Below, piece by piece: positions 15,877-26,105 of a DNA stretch of 33,786 nucleotides (position 1 is its first letter; the number at the start of each line of letters is the position of its first letter). Origin of the DNA: Chloroflexota bacterium (lineage in GTDB: Bacteria; Chloroflexota; Limnocylindria; Limnocylindrales; CSP1-4); the NCBI GenBank assembly GCA_021788175.1, contig JAJYKX010000005.1, forward strand, positions 1 through 33,786. The letters run 5' to 3'. The translations under genes and the position numbers were made by a program. The notes beneath the pieces are model-generated. The model was not told where the DNA came from. It saw only the letters and a list, made by a program, of their open reading frames with translations, and did not search any database.

Positions 15877-15986
15877 CTTCCCCGACCTGGATCCCGCCTC
15901 CCACCCGCCCGTGGGCCGGGTGGCGCCGCCGGTCCCGGTGGCTCCTTGCCGACCGATGGCCGCGTGAATGTCTGCGCCGCATCGGG

Positions 15987-15992
15987 TACGCT
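15987..15992 (+). promoter_or_regulatory. -10-like element (TACGCT) upstream of the cyclase gene
   Basis: TACGCT lies 38 nt before the GTG at 16025, leaving a short leader that carries a GGAGGAGG purine tract. Confidence 0.35.
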
Positions 15993-16024
15993 GCGCCCCA
16001 CCGTCGAGGAGGAGGCGAGAGGGC

Positions 16025-19000
16025 GTGATCTGCTCGAGCTGCGGTGCCGAGAACAGGCCCGGCCGGAAGTTCTGCTCCCAGTGCGCCGCGCCGCTGGCGT
16101 CCGCGTGTCCCGCCTGCGGCGCCCTCAACGATCCCGGTGACCGCTTCTGCGGTGAGTGTGCCAGCCCCCTCGACGTGGCACCCGCCGGCCCGCCGAGGGC
16201 AGCAGCAGCCGATCGCCGTCCCCAGGGCCCCGGCGCCGTCGCGCGCGTCGAGCCGGCCCCGGCACCCGCCACGGTTCCCCAGGCCGAACGCAGGCTCGTC
16301 ACGGTTCTCTTCGCCGATCTCGTGGGGTTCACGCCGTTCGCCGAGGAACGCGACGCGGAGGAGGTCCGCGACACGCTGACGCGCTACTTCGAGCTCGCCT
16401 CGGACGTGATCGGCCGGTACGGCGGCACGGTCGAGAAGTTCATCGGCGACGCGGTGATGGCCGTTTGGGGAGCCCCGGTTGCGCACGAGGACGACGCGGA
16501 GCGCGCGGTCCGCGCCGCCCTGGACCTGGTGGCCGGGGTGCGGGCGCTCGGTCCGTCCGCGCTGGCCCGGGCCGGCCTCATGACCGGCGAGGCGGCAGTG
16601 ACCCTGGGTGCGGTGAACCAGGGCCTGGTGGCGGGGGACCTCGTGAACACCGCGAGTCGCCTGCAGTCGGTCGCGCCGCCGGGCTCGGTCCTCGTGGGCG
16701 AAGCGACGCAGCGCGCGTCGAGCCGGGCGATCGCGTTCGAGGAGGCGGGGCCCCAGGTCCTCAAGGGCAAGGCCGCACCGGTGCCGGCGTTCCGGGCGTT
16801 GCGGGTGGTGGCGCAGCGGGGTGGGCGGAACCGTGCGGAGACGCTCGAGGCTCCGTTCGTGGGCCGGGACGACGAGCTCCGCCAGCTCAAGGATCTCTAC
16901 CACGCCACGTCGCGCGATCGCCGCGCGCGGCTCGCCTCGGTGATCGGCCCCGCTGGGATTGGCAAGAGCCGGCTCGCGTGGGAGCTCCGCAAGTACCTCG
17001 ACGGGCTCGTCGAGACCATCTGGCTGCACGACGGACGCAGCCCTGCCTACGGCGAGGGGATCAGCTTCTGGGCGCTCGGGGAGATGGTCCGCGCCCGGGC
17101 CGGCCTCCTCGAGGCGGACGACGAGTCGACCACGCGGGAGAAGGTCGCGGCGACGCTCGTGCGCCACGTGCCCGACGAGGCCGAGCGACGCTGGATCGAA
17201 CCTGCGCTGCTCGCGCTGCTCGGGATCGAGCGCAGCGTCGCCGACCCCGAGCAGCTCTTCGGGGCATGGCGCACCTTCTTCGAGCGGCTCGCCGCCACGG
17301 CACCGGTGGTGATGGTCTTCGAGGACTTCCACTTCGCCGATGCCGGCCTGATCGACTTCGTCGACCACCTCCTGGAGTGGTCCAGGAATGTCCCCATCTT
17401 CGTCATCACGCTGGCCCGTCCCCTGCTCCTCGAGCGCCGGCCCACCTGGGGGGCCGGCAAGCGCAATTTCACCAGCCTCTACCTCGAGCCGCTGGCCGAG
17501 GCGTCGATGCGCGAGCTCCTCGCCGGTCTGACGCCCGGCCTCCCGGAGGTGGCTGCACGGGCCATCGTGGCGCGCGCCGACGGGGTGCCGCTCTACGCGG
17601 TGGAGACCGTTCGGATGCTCGTCGCGGAGGGCCGCCTCGTCCCGGGCGAGGACGGCACGTACGTCCCGGCGGGGGACCTGACCTCGCTGGCCGTGCCCGA
17701 GACGCTGACCGCCCTGATCGCCAGCCGTCTCGACGGTCTCGCTCCCGACGACCGGGCGCTCGTGTCGGACGCTGCGGTCCTCGGCCAGAGCTTCACCCTG
17801 GCGAGCCTCTCCGTCGTCTCCGGTGTCCCCGAGGCGGCGCTCGACCAGCGTCTCAAGGGACTCGTTCGCCGCGAGATCCTGGCGATCGAGGCGGATCCCC
17901 GTTCGCCGGAACGCGGGCAGTACGTGTTCGTCCAGGCGCTCATCCGCGAGGTGGCCTACAACACCCTGGCCAGGCCCGACCGCAAGACCCGCCATCTCGC
18001 CGCCGCCCGGTTCTTCGAATCGGTCGGCGCGGACGAGCTCGCCGGTGCGCTCGCCGGGCACTACCTGGCGGCGCACCAGAACGCGGCGGAAGGCCCCGAG
18101 GCGGATGCCCTCGCCGGTCAGGCGCGCGTCGCGCTCAGGGGAGCCGCCGAGCGGGCCGCGGCACTCGGCGCCCACGAACAGGCCGTGACCTTCCTCCGGC
18201 AGGCGATCGGCGTGACACGCGACCCGGCCGAGCTCGCCGACCTGTGCGAGCATGCCGGTGAGGAGTCCTCGGGCGCGGCACGCTACGACGATGCCGAGGC
18301 CTTCCTGCGCGAGGCGGTGGAGCGGCGGCGTGCATCGGGAGACCGGGTCGCCACGGCCCGAGCGGTCGCCGCGCTGGGGCGGACGCTGCTGAACGCCCGA
18401 CGGACCGCGCCGGCGCTTGCGGTCCTCGAGCCCGCGGTCGCGGAGTTCGACGACCTGGGCGACGATCCCGCGGTGGTGGCGATCCACAGCCAGCTGGCAC
18501 GCTGCCACTACTTCGGTGGTGACCACCGTCTGGCCATCGAGATGGCCGACCGCGCGCTCGAGGTCGCCGAGCACGGGGACCTCGTGGCGCTGCTCGCGGA
18601 CGCCCTGGTCACCAAGGGCTCGGTGCTCTGCGACCTTGGCCGCCTCCGGGAGGGGATCGGGGTCATCGAGGCCGGAGAACGGCTGGCACGCTCGAGCGGG
18701 CTCACGACCACGCTGCTGCGCGCGCTGAACAACCGGACGGTCTCGCAGGGCGACATCGACCCGGCCGCCAGCCTCGAGGCGCAGCGCGAGGGCCTGGCGC
18801 TGGCACGACGGATCGGCCAGCGCTACTGGGTCTTCGGGTACGCGACCGGGCTCGGCTTCCAGCGGTTCCTGCTGGGCGACTGGGACGGGTCGACGGCGGT
18901 GCTCGCCGAGGCGCTCGCCGACGACCCTCCGGCCGCGAGCCGGGTGGAGCTCCTGGCAAATGCGCTCCTGGTTCCCGCGTTCCGCGGCGCACCCGTCGGA

Positions 19001-19618
19001 GACACGCTGGCGGAGATCGAACGCCTGGTGGGGGATCGCGCGGATCCGGCACTGCTGTTGCAGCTGAACGACGCGCAGGGGACCGCGGCGTTCGCGGCAG
19101 GGCGCCTCGCCGAGGCTGCGCAGGCGTTCGATCGCGCGGCCGCTGCCATGGGGGGCGTCAGCTCCACGGGCGAGCGGATGTCCGCGGCGAGGGCGGCGCT
19201 CTGGGAGGGCCGGCCCGAGGCCGCTTCGGCGGAGCTCGCGGCGATCGACCGCGGTGGGTACCATGCCCCGGCCGTGGAGGCACGTCGGGCGTCGATCCGC
19301 GCGGGCCTGGCCGCCGCCGGGGGCCGCCCCGCCGAGGCGATCGCCCAGTACCGGGAGGCCCGCCGGATCTGGCGGGACCTCGGCCTGGTCTTCGACGAGG
19401 CCCTCACCGGCATCGACATGGCGCTCCTGCTCGATCCGACAGAGCCCGAGGTGCGCGCGGCCGCGTCCACGTCCCGGGAGATCCTGGAACGCCTCGGTGC
19501 CCGGTCCCTGCTCGCACGCCTGGACGACGCACTGGCCGCTCGGCCGGGACACGGTGGCGCGGGCTCGCCGGAGGCAGTTCCCCCCGGCGCGCCCGAGGTC
19601 GCGAGCCCCGACCGCTGA
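16025..19618 (+). CDS. Zinc-ribbon / class III nucleotide cyclase / AAA-type ATPase / TPR regulator
   Basis: This is a 1197-residue cytosolic fusion. Two zinc ribbons open the protein (C3, C6, C17, C20 and C28, C31, C42, C45). The class III cyclase domain (about 85-260) keeps metal aspartates D98 and D142 and the transition-state pair N208 and R212, so it should make cyclic nucleotide, most likely cAMP. A STAND-like ATPase follows, with Walker A GPAGIGKS at 308-315 and Walker B VVMVFED at 428-434. Residues about 680-1170 are TPR-like helical repeats. Such architectures couple ligand or partner sensing to cyclase activity. The GTG start has a GGAGGAGG tract upstream; the open frame extends further 5' but the first zinc-ribbon Cys sits at codon 3. 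Monocistronic; a transporter follows 44 nt later. Confidence 0.9.
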   Translation: MICSSCGAENRPGRKFCSQCAAPLASACPACGALNDPGDRFCGECASPLDVAPAGPPRAAAADRRPQGPGAVARVEPAPAPATVPQAERRLVTVLFADLVGFTPFAEERDAEEVRDTLTRYFELASDVIGRYGGTVEKFIGDAVMAVWGAPVAHEDDAERAVRAALDLVAGVRALGPSALARAGLMTGEAAVTLGAVNQGLVAGDLVNTASRLQSVAPPGSVLVGEATQRASSRAIAFEEAGPQVLKGKAAPVPAFRALRVVAQRGGRNRAETLEAPFVGRDDELRQLKDLYHATSRDRRARLASVIGPAGIGKSRLAWELRKYLDGLVETIWLHDGRSPAYGEGISFWALGEMVRARAGLLEADDESTTREKVAATLVRHVPDEAERRWIEPALLALLGIERSVADPEQLFGAWRTFFERLAATAPVVMVFEDFHFADAGLIDFVDHLLEWSRNVPIFVITLARPLLLERRPTWGAGKRNFTSLYLEPLAEASMRELLAGLTPGLPEVAARAIVARADGVPLYAVETVRMLVAEGRLVPGEDGTYVPAGDLTSLAVPETLTALIASRLDGLAPDDRALVSDAAVLGQSFTLASLSVVSGVPEAALDQRLKGLVRREILAIEADPRSPERGQYVFVQALIREVAYNTLARPDRKTRHLAAARFFESVGADELAGALAGHYLAAHQNAAEGPEADALAGQARVALRGAAERAAALGAHEQAVTFLRQAIGVTRDPAELADLCEHAGEESSGAARYDDAEAFLREAVERRRASGDRVATARAVAALGRTLLNARRTAPALAVLEPAVAEFDDLGDDPAVVAIHSQLARCHYFGGDHRLAIEMADRALEVAEHGDLVALLADALVTKGSVLCDLGRLREGIGVIEAGERLARSSGLTTTLLRALNNRTVSQGDIDPAASLEAQREGLALARRIGQRYWVFGYATGLGFQRFLLGDWDGSTAVLAEALADDPPAASRVELLANALLVPAFRGAPVGDTLAEIERLVGDRADPALLLQLNDAQGTAAFAAGRLAEAAQAFDRAAAAMGGVSSTGERMSAARAALWEGRPEAASAELAAIDRGGYHAPAVEARRASIRAGLAAAGGRPAEAIAQYREARRIWRDLGLVFDEALTGIDMALLLDPTEPEVRAAASTSREILERLGARSLLARLDDALAARPGHGGAGSPEAVPPGAPEVASPDR

Positions 19619-19662
19619 CGCGCCGTCGTGACTGATCCTGGTTGGCTGTCGGGAGCGGCGCC

Positions 19663-21393
19663 ATGGACGTGAGGGGTTTCTTCCTCCCCAGCCTTCGCGG
19701 GTACGCACGTGTCTGGCTCGGGACCGACCTCCTCGCCGGCCTGACCCTGGCCGCCATCTGCGTCCCGGAGAGCATGGCCGACGCGAAGCTCGCGGCGATG
19801 CCCCCCATCACCGGGCTCTACGCCTTCCTCGCCGGCGCGCTGGGTGCCGTGCTGCTGTCGACCTCCCGGCAGCTGTCGATCGGCCCGGACTCCACGATCA
19901 ACCCGATGATCGCGGTGGGCGTGGGATCGATCGTCGCCGTCGCCGCCCCCGATTACCCCGCGCGCGTCGTGCTCCTGGGGCTCCTGGTCGGCCTCGCCGT
20001 CCTCGTCGCGGGCGTCGCGCGCCTGGGCTTCCTGGCGGACCTGCTCTCGCGCCCGGTGATGTCCGGCTTCCTGTCCGGGATCGGGATCACGGTGGTGATC
20101 GGCCAGATCCACGTCCTGCTGGGCATCCCCTCGGTGCCGGGCGGCACGGTGGCGAGCCTGGTCGGGGTGGTGCGCGACCTGCACAGCGCCAACGTGCTCA
20201 CGCTGGCGATCGGGCTGGCCGTCCTGGTCATCGTCGTCGGCGGCGAGCGCCTCGGCCCCCGCTTCCCGGGGGCGCTGGTTGCCGTCGTGGGATCCCTGGT
20301 CGCCGTCGCCGTGTTCGACCTGGGCCACCACGGCGTCGCCGTGGTGGGAACCCTGCCGCCCGGCCTGCCGTCACTGGCGCTCCCCGGCATCACCCCGGCA
20401 GCGGTGAGCTCGCTGGTGCCCGTGGCGATCCCGATCTTCTTCATCGTGCTCGCCCAGACGGCGGCCACCGCGCGCGGCTTCGCCGTCGCCGGCGGCTACG
20501 ACGTCCGCGTGGACCGCGAGTTCGTCGCCGTCGGCGCCGCGAGCATGGTCTCCGGGCTGCTCGGCGGCTTCGCCCTCGACGCCAGCCCGACCAGAACGGG
20601 CGTGGTCGCCGCGTCCAACGGCCGGAGCCAGGTCGTCAACCTGACCGCCGGCGTGCTGGTGGCGGCGGTGCTGCTGGCGGCGACCGGACTGCTGGCGGAC
20701 CTGCCGGAGGCGACGCTCGGGGGGATCCTCGTGGCGGTCGGCGTGAAGCTCGTGAAGTGGCGTGACCTCGCCACCGTGGCGCGGTACAGCCGCCCGGAAT
20801 GGGCGATCGCGGTCGTCACGCTGCTGGTGGTGGCGCTGATCGGGATCGAGCAGGGGATCTACCTGGCGATCGCGCTCGCCCTGCTCCGCCGCACCTACCT
20901 GAGCGCCCGCCCCCACGACGCCGTGCTCGCCCGGCTGCCGGGGACAGAGGGCGTGTGGGTCTCCCAGCGGCACCACCCGGACGCCTCGCTGCCCGTGGGC
21001 GTGCGCGTCTTCCGCTACGACGCGCCGCTCTTCTACGCCAACGCGCAGCACTTCGCCGCTCGCGTCCGCGCGGTCGTCGACGACGCCCGCGAGCCCGTCC
21101 GCGCGCTGGTCATCGAGGCCATCGGGATCGACGACGTGGACTTCACGGGGGCCCAGGTGCTCTCCGAGCTGGACGGCGAGCTGGCGGCCCGCAAGGTGGT
21201 CCTGGCTTTCGCGCATCCCTTCGGCCGCCTGGGGACCGAGCTGAACACCGGGACACTGCGGGCCCGCTTCGAGGGTCGCGTGTTCAACAGCGTGGACGAC
21301 GCGATCGCCGCCCTGCGTCCCGGGGCCTCGGCGGCGCAGGATCGCCGGGTCGACGCCGGGGGGTCAGCCGCTCCTGCCCCCGCGCCACGATGA
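19663..21393 (+). CDS. SulP/SLC26-family anion transporter with STAS domain
   Basis: This 576-residue inner-membrane protein has an N-terminal SulP transport core (about 15-430) of some 12-14 hydrophobic helices, including PESMADAKLAAMPPITGLYA, which resembles the family signature. A cytosolic STAS domain (about 455-565) carries VDFTGAQVL, close to the VDSTG box. Family members carry sulfate, bicarbonate or dicarboxylates; the substrate cannot be read here. The stop overlaps the start of a D-2-hydroxyacid dehydrogenase gene (ATGA), which hints at an organic anion. ATG 19663 is preferred over the TTG at 19642 because GGGAG lies a suitable distance upstream. Confidence 0.9.
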   Translation: MDVRGFFLPSLRGYARVWLGTDLLAGLTLAAICVPESMADAKLAAMPPITGLYAFLAGALGAVLLSTSRQLSIGPDSTINPMIAVGVGSIVAVAAPDYPARVVLLGLLVGLAVLVAGVARLGFLADLLSRPVMSGFLSGIGITVVIGQIHVLLGIPSVPGGTVASLVGVVRDLHSANVLTLAIGLAVLVIVVGGERLGPRFPGALVAVVGSLVAVAVFDLGHHGVAVVGTLPPGLPSLALPGITPAAVSSLVPVAIPIFFIVLAQTAATARGFAVAGGYDVRVDREFVAVGAASMVSGLLGGFALDASPTRTGVVAASNGRSQVVNLTAGVLVAAVLLAATGLLADLPEATLGGILVAVGVKLVKWRDLATVARYSRPEWAIAVVTLLVVALIGIEQGIYLAIALALLRRTYLSARPHDAVLARLPGTEGVWVSQRHHPDASLPVGVRVFRYDAPLFYANAQHFAARVRAVVDDAREPVRALVIEAIGIDDVDFTGAQVLSELDGELAARKVVLAFAHPFGRLGTELNTGTLRARFEGRVFNSVDDAIAALRPGASAAQDRRVDAGGSAAPAPAPR

Positions 21394-24300
21394 TCGCCGG
21401 CGGCACAACGCGCGCGGCGCCACGCGACGAACGGTCACTCGTCCTGGAGGCGGACCTCTCCGCCGCCGTGCGCGGCGAGGTCGCCTTCGATCCCGCCACC
21501 CGCGCCGTCTACGCCACCGACTCGTCCAATTACCGCCAGGTCCCCATCGGCATCGTCTTTCCGCGCGACCACGACGACGTGGCGGCCACCATGCGGGTGT
21601 GCGCCGCGCACGACGTGCCGGTGCTGGCGCGCGGGACAGGGACGAGCCTCGCCGGACAGGCCTGTAACACGGCGGTCATCCTGGATGTCAGCCGGCACAT
21701 GACCGCGATCCTGGGGATCGACCCCGTGGCGCGGACCGCGCGCGTGCAGCCCGGCGTGGTGCTCGACGACCTGCGCCGCGCGGCCGAGGTGCACGGACTC
21801 ACCTTCGGCCCCGATCCCGCCACGCACGCCTGGTGCACCCTCGGCGGGATGATCGGCAACAACTCGTGCGGGAGCCACGCGCTGTTCGCCGGCAAGACGG
21901 TCGATAACGTCGCCCGGCTCACGGCCGTCCTGTACGGCGGCGAGACGATCGAGGTCGGCGCGTACGACGACGCGGCGTACGCGGCCGCGGTGGCCGCCGG
22001 CGGCCGGCTGGCCGAGATCCTGCGCGGGCTGCGGGCGATCCGCGACCGCTATGGCGACCTGGTGCGCGAGCGCTTCCCCGACATCCCCCGGCGGGTGAGC
22101 GGCTACAACCTCGACGAGCTGCTCCCCGAGCGCGGCTTCCACGTTGCCCGGGCGCTGGTCGGCTCGGAGTCGACCTGCGTGGTGGTCACCGAGGCTACGC
22201 TCCACCTCGCCGTCAGCCCACGGCATCGCCGCATGGTCGTGCTGGGCTACCCGGACATCTTCGCCGCCGCCGACGCCGTGCCCTCGCTCCTGCGGCACCC
22301 GCTGCTCGCGCTGGAGGGGTTCGACCAGCGGCTCACCGACCAGATGCGCGCCCGCCCCCTGAACGTCGAGCACCTCCCGCTGCTGCCCGAGGGGCACGGC
22401 TGGCTCGTCGCGGAGCTCGGGTCGAACGACCCGCTCGAGGCGGACCGCCTGGCCGAGGCGTTCGTGGCCGACCTGCCGGCGCACGTCACCTGGCGGCGGT
22501 ACGACGACGCGGAGCGCCAGGCCCGCGTCTGGCTGGTGCGGGAGTCGGGCCTCGGGGCGACCGCCATCGACGTCGACGGGACGCACACCCACGAGGGCTG
22601 GGAGGATGCCGCGGTGGCTCCCGGGCAGCTCGGGACGTACCTGCGGGCCGCCTCCGCGCTCTGGGACGAGTTCGGCTACCACGGCGCCTGGTACGGGCAC
22701 TTCGGCCAGGGCTGCGTGCACGTCCGCAACGACTTCGACTTCCACACACCGGAGGGCGTGGCGGCCTTCCGGGCCTACATCGAGCGGGCGGCCGACCTGG
22801 TGGTCTCCCTCGGCGGCTCGATCAGCGGCGAGCACGGCGACGGGCAGGCGCGGGGCGAGCTGCTGGGCCGGATGTACGGGCCCGAACTGCTCGACGCGTT
22901 CCGCGCCTTCCGGGCGCTCTTCGATCCCCGGGGCCGCATGAACCCGGGCAAGCTGATCGACGCGCGTCCGCTCGACGCCGATCTCCGCTACGGCCCCGGC
23001 TATCGGCGGCCGTCGCTCCCGCCGTCGCACTTCCGCTTCGGGGCCGAGGGGACCTCGCTGCAGGCGGCCGCCGAGCGCTGCGTCGGCGTGGGCAAGTGCC
23101 GGCGCGACGATTCGGGCGTCATGTGCCCGTCGTACCGGGCCACCCGCGACGAGCGGCACTCCACCCGGGGCCGGGCGAAGCTGCTCCTGGAGCTCTTCCA
23201 GGGGGAGGTGACGCCGACCACCTGGCGCAACGAGGACGTCCGCGCGGCGCTCGACCTCTGCCTGTCCTGCAAGGGCTGCGTCACCGACTGCCCCACCCAC
23301 GTCGACATGGCGGCCTACAAGGCCGAGTTCCTCTCCCACTACTACCGCGGCCGCCTGCGCCCCGCCTCGATGTACGCGTTCGGGCTGCTCCCCTGGGCGC
23401 TCCGGGTCGCCACCCGTGTGCCGCGCCTGGCCAACGCGCTGCTCGGCGCGCCCGGGCTCAGCCGGCTGGCGCGCCGTGCCGCCGGGATCACCACCGAGCG
23501 CCCGGCGCCGCGCCTGGCCGGGCGGTCGTTCCGCCGGAGCCCGGTCGCCGCGGCGCGGCGGGATGCCGCGAACGCCACGGTGGTCGTCTGGCCCGACACG
23601 TTCACCGATGCGTTCTCGCCAGGGGTGGCCGAGGACCTGGTGGCCGTGCTGGAGGCGGCAGGGGAGCGGGTGGCGGTCCCGTCCCGCTGGGCCTGCTGCG
23701 CCCGCACGCTCTACGACGCCGGCATGCTCGCGCTCGCGCGCCGCACGCTCGCCAACCTGCTGGACGTGCTCGACCCGTGGATCTCGGCCGGCGTGCCCGT
23801 GGTGGTGCCCGAGCCCAGCTCGCTCGCCGCCTTCCGCGACGAGCTGCCCGCGCTCATGTGGCGGGACCCCCGGGCAGCCCGGCTGGCCACCCTGGCCCGC
23901 AGCCCTGCCGAGCACCTGCTCGCGGCTCCCGGGTTCGCGGCCCTCCTTGCCGGGCGGGCGAATGGCACCGGGATGGCCGCCGCGGGGATGGGCGGGGCGG
24001 GCGCGTCCGATGCCCGCGAGGCCGGTGCCCACGCGTCCAATGCCCGCGAGGCCGGTGTCCCCGCGTCCGACGCCCCCGCGTCCGATGCCCGCGAGGCCGG
24101 TGCCCCCGCGTCCGACGCCCCTGTCTCCGATGCGAGGGCCACGGTGCGACACGAGCGTCGGCAGGTGGCCGTGCATCCGCACTGCCAGGGCCGCGCCGCC
24201 GGGCTGCCCGCGGCCGACCGGGCACTGCTCGAGCAGCTCGGGTTCGAGCCCGAGATCCTCGACGCCGGGTGCTGCGGGCTCGCCGGGTCGTTCGGCTACT

Positions 24301-24506
24301 CCCGCGAGCACGAGGCGCTCTCCCGGCGGATCGGCGAGGAGCACTGGCTGCCGCGCGTCCGGGCTGCGGCCGGGCGGAGCGAACAGCTCGTCGTGGACGG
24401 CTTCAGCTGCACGATGCAGCTGTCCCACCTCTCGGATCTCCCCTCGACCTCGCTGATCTCCCTGGTCCGCCGCACGCTCGACGACCCGTCGCCGTCTTCC
24501 CGCTGA
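21390..24506 (+). CDS. FAD- and Fe-S-containing D-2-hydroxyacid (lactate-type) dehydrogenase
   Basis: This 1038-residue fusion has a FAD-binding GlcD-like half: [11 protein letters not shown] near 81-91, IGNNSCGSH at 155-163, and SGEHGDG at 479-485. Next is a GlpC-like half with cluster motifs C564-x5-C570-x8-C579 and C624, C627, C630, C634, then two cysteine-rich CCG-type segments (C769/C770, and H931 C932 with C961/C962). It would oxidise D-lactate, glycolate or a similar 2-hydroxyacid and pass electrons to the respiratory chain. A tandem repeat (residues 872-915) is inserted between the two CCG segments. The start overlaps the SulP stop, so the transporter and enzyme are coupled. The substrate is not determined by sequence. 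Confidence 0.9.
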   Translation: MIAGGTTRAAPRDERSLVLEADLSAAVRGEVAFDPATRAVYATDSSNYRQVPIGIVFPRDHDDVAATMRVCAAHDVPVLARGTGTSLAGQACNTAVILDVSRHMTAILGIDPVARTARVQPGVVLDDLRRAAEVHGLTFGPDPATHAWCTLGGMIGNNSCGSHALFAGKTVDNVARLTAVLYGGETIEVGAYDDAAYAAAVAAGGRLAEILRGLRAIRDRYGDLVRERFPDIPRRVSGYNLDELLPERGFHVARALVGSESTCVVVTEATLHLAVSPRHRRMVVLGYPDIFAAADAVPSLLRHPLLALEGFDQRLTDQMRARPLNVEHLPLLPEGHGWLVAELGSNDPLEADRLAEAFVADLPAHVTWRRYDDAERQARVWLVRESGLGATAIDVDGTHTHEGWEDAAVAPGQLGTYLRAASALWDEFGYHGAWYGHFGQGCVHVRNDFDFHTPEGVAAFRAYIERAADLVVSLGGSISGEHGDGQARGELLGRMYGPELLDAFRAFRALFDPRGRMNPGKLIDARPLDADLRYGPGYRRPSLPPSHFRFGAEGTSLQAAAERCVGVGKCRRDDSGVMCPSYRATRDERHSTRGRAKLLLELFQGEVTPTTWRNEDVRAALDLCLSCKGCVTDCPTHVDMAAYKAEFLSHYYRGRLRPASMYAFGLLPWALRVATRVPRLANALLGAPGLSRLARRAAGITTERPAPRLAGRSFRRSPVAAARRDAANATVVVWPDTFTDAFSPGVAEDLVAVLEAAGERVAVPSRWACCARTLYDAGMLALARRTLANLLDVLDPWISAGVPVVVPEPSSLAAFRDELPALMWRDPRAARLATLARSPAEHLLAAPGFAALLAGRANGTGMAAAGMGGAGASDAREAGAHASNAREAGVPASDAPASDAREAGAPASDAPVSDARATVRHERRQVAVHPHCQGRAAGLPAADRALLEQLGFEPEILDAGCCGLAGSFGYSREHEALSRRIGEEHWLPRVRAAAGRSEQLVVDGFSCTMQLSHLSDLPSTSLISLVRRTLDDPSPSSR
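24003..24137 (+). repeat. 30/15-nt tandem repeat inside the dehydrogenase gene
   Basis: Three units of about 30 nt (first copies at 24003, 24033, 24078) alternate with 15-nt half-units (24063, 24108). They encode ASDAREAG(A/V)(H/P) and ASDAP. The array is in frame, so length changes in multiples of 15 nt would be tolerated. Confidence 0.8.
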
Positions 24507-24746
24507 ACCGGCCGTGCGCCGCCCGCGCGCCCGGCAGCATCTGCGACCCGCCCATCAGCGCCGGGGACCGCGCGCCCGTGGTCTCCGGACGCGGTCGCTG
24601 CCCCCCGGCCCCGCGGTGGCGCCCGATGCAGCCTCTTGGCGGATCCGCCGCCACGGCCCATCATCGACGTGAACCGCGGGGGGATGCGGCGCCGTCTGGT
24701 TGGCGCACTCGACGGCCTCGCGCCGGTCGAGAAGTGGAGGTGGGCA
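24507..24746 (+). promoter_or_regulatory. Intergenic region with candidate glgC2 promoter (TTGGCG-17-CATCAT)
   Basis: The 240-nt gap holds a -35-like TTGGCG at 24636-24641 and a -10-like CATCAT at 24659-24664, 17 nt apart, giving a leader of about 75 nt. The small palindrome GGCGGATCCGCC overlaps the -35 side. Nothing else is recognised. Confidence 0.35.
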
Positions 24747-26096
24747 ATGGGCGAGGTCCTCGCGGTGATCCTCGCCGGCGGCGCCGGCGAACGGCTCTCG
24801 GTCCTCTCCTCGATCCGCTCCAAGCCCGCGGTGCCATTCGGGGGCAAGTTCCGGCTGATCGACTTCAGCCTGTCGAACTGCGTCAACTCGGGCATCGACG
24901 ACGTCCTCGTCCTGACCCAGTTCAACCCGCGCTCGCTGATCGACCACATCGGCACGGGGCGGCCGTGGGACCTCGACCGCATGCGCGGCGGCGGGATCAA
25001 GATCCTGCAGCCGTTCATGTCGCGGGACCACAGCGGCTGGTACCTGGGGACCGCCGACGCGGTGCGCTACAACCTGCACGAGATCGACCAGGACGGCGCC
25101 GACCTGGTGGTGGTGCTGGCCGGCGACCACGTCTACAAGATGGACTACCGGCCCATGATCGAGGCCCACCGTCGGACCGGGGCCGCCGCCACCGTCGCCG
25201 TGATGACCGTGCCGCTGGCCGAGGCGTCCCGCATGGGGATCTGTGCGCTCGACGAGCAGGGGCGGATCGTGGACTGGGAGGAGAAGCCGGCGGTCCCCAG
25301 GAGCAACCTCGCGTCGATGGGGGTGTACGTCTTCACCCGCGCCGCGCTGCACGACTGGCTGGACGAGGCGCACGCCGACTTCGGGCGTCACGTCATCCCG
25401 GCCATGCTGGCCGGAGGCGCCCCCGTCTTCGGGCACCGCTTCGAGGGCTACTGGCGGGACGTGGGGACCATCGAGGCGTACTGGGCGGCAAACCTGGACC
25501 TGGTCGGCCTGGTGCCGCCACTGGACCTCTTCGACCGCAGCTGGCTCATCCACACGCGCTCGGAGGAGCGCTCACCCGCCAAGCTGGGTCCCGACGCGCT
25601 GGCCCGCTACTCGCTGATCAGCCACGGCTGCATCATCAACGGCATGGTGCACAACTCGGTCCTCTCGCCCGGCGTCAGGGTCTACGAGGGCGCCATCGTG
25701 CGCGACTCCGTGATCCTGCTCGACACGGAGATCGGCCCCGGTGCGGTGGTGGACACGGCCATCATCGACAAGTTCGTGCACGTCGGCGCGGGCGCCGTGG
25801 TCGGCGCCGGCGAGGAGCGGCACACGCCCAACGTGGACGAGCCCGACCACCTCTCGAGCGGGATCACGCTGGTGGGGGAGCGCGCCCGCATCCCGGCCGG
25901 GGCCTGGATCGGCCGCAACTGCCTGATCGGTCCCCGCGTCGAGGAGGCGGACTTCCCCGGGCCCGTGGTCTCGTCCGGCCGCTCGATCAGGCGCCCCGAC
26001 GCCCTCGCGGACCGGACCGAGGGCGCGAACGACCGACCCGGGGCCGCGGCGCAGCGGCCCGAGGGAGCGGCCGGGCCGCCTCCCTCGGGCACCTGA
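24747..26096 (+). CDS. Glucose-1-phosphate adenylyltransferase family protein, copy 2
   Basis: This 449-residue paralog of the gene at 5066 shares its domain plan. The nucleotidyltransferase half has [37 protein letters not shown] and a WEEKP substrate lysine, and the second half is a hexapeptide beta-helix. The catalytic aspartate and both key lysines are present, so nothing marks it as a pure regulatory subunit. The two copies may form a hetero-oligomer, as GlgC/GlgD do in Firmicutes, or differ in control or sugar specificity. ATG has GGAGG 6 nt upstream; the frame is open 37 codons further 5' without a better site. It is convergent with the HtrA gene, 9 nt away. Confidence 0.85.
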   Translation: MGEVLAVILAGGAGERLSVLSSIRSKPAVPFGGKFRLIDFSLSNCVNSGIDDVLVLTQFNPRSLIDHIGTGRPWDLDRMRGGGIKILQPFMSRDHSGWYLGTADAVRYNLHEIDQDGADLVVVLAGDHVYKMDYRPMIEAHRRTGAAATVAVMTVPLAEASRMGICALDEQGRIVDWEEKPAVPRSNLASMGVYVFTRAALHDWLDEAHADFGRHVIPAMLAGGAPVFGHRFEGYWRDVGTIEAYWAANLDLVGLVPPLDLFDRSWLIHTRSEERSPAKLGPDALARYSLISHGCIINGMVHNSVLSPGVRVYEGAIVRDSVILLDTEIGPGAVVDTAIIDKFVHVGAGAVVGAGEERHTPNVDEPDHLSSGITLVGERARIPAGAWIGRNCLIGPRVEEADFPGPVVSSGRSIRRPDALADRTEGANDRPGAAAQRPEGAAGPPPSGT

Positions 26097-26105
26097 GCGC
26101 GTCGA

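Noticed and set aside
19642-19662. TTG start for the SulP transporter
   Set aside because: No ribosome-binding site; ATG 19663 has GGGAG upstream.
15812-19708. Long open frame on minus opposite the cyclase gene
   Set aside because: Antisense shadow typical of GC-rich DNA; it also runs through the tRNA, and its protein lacks known motifs.
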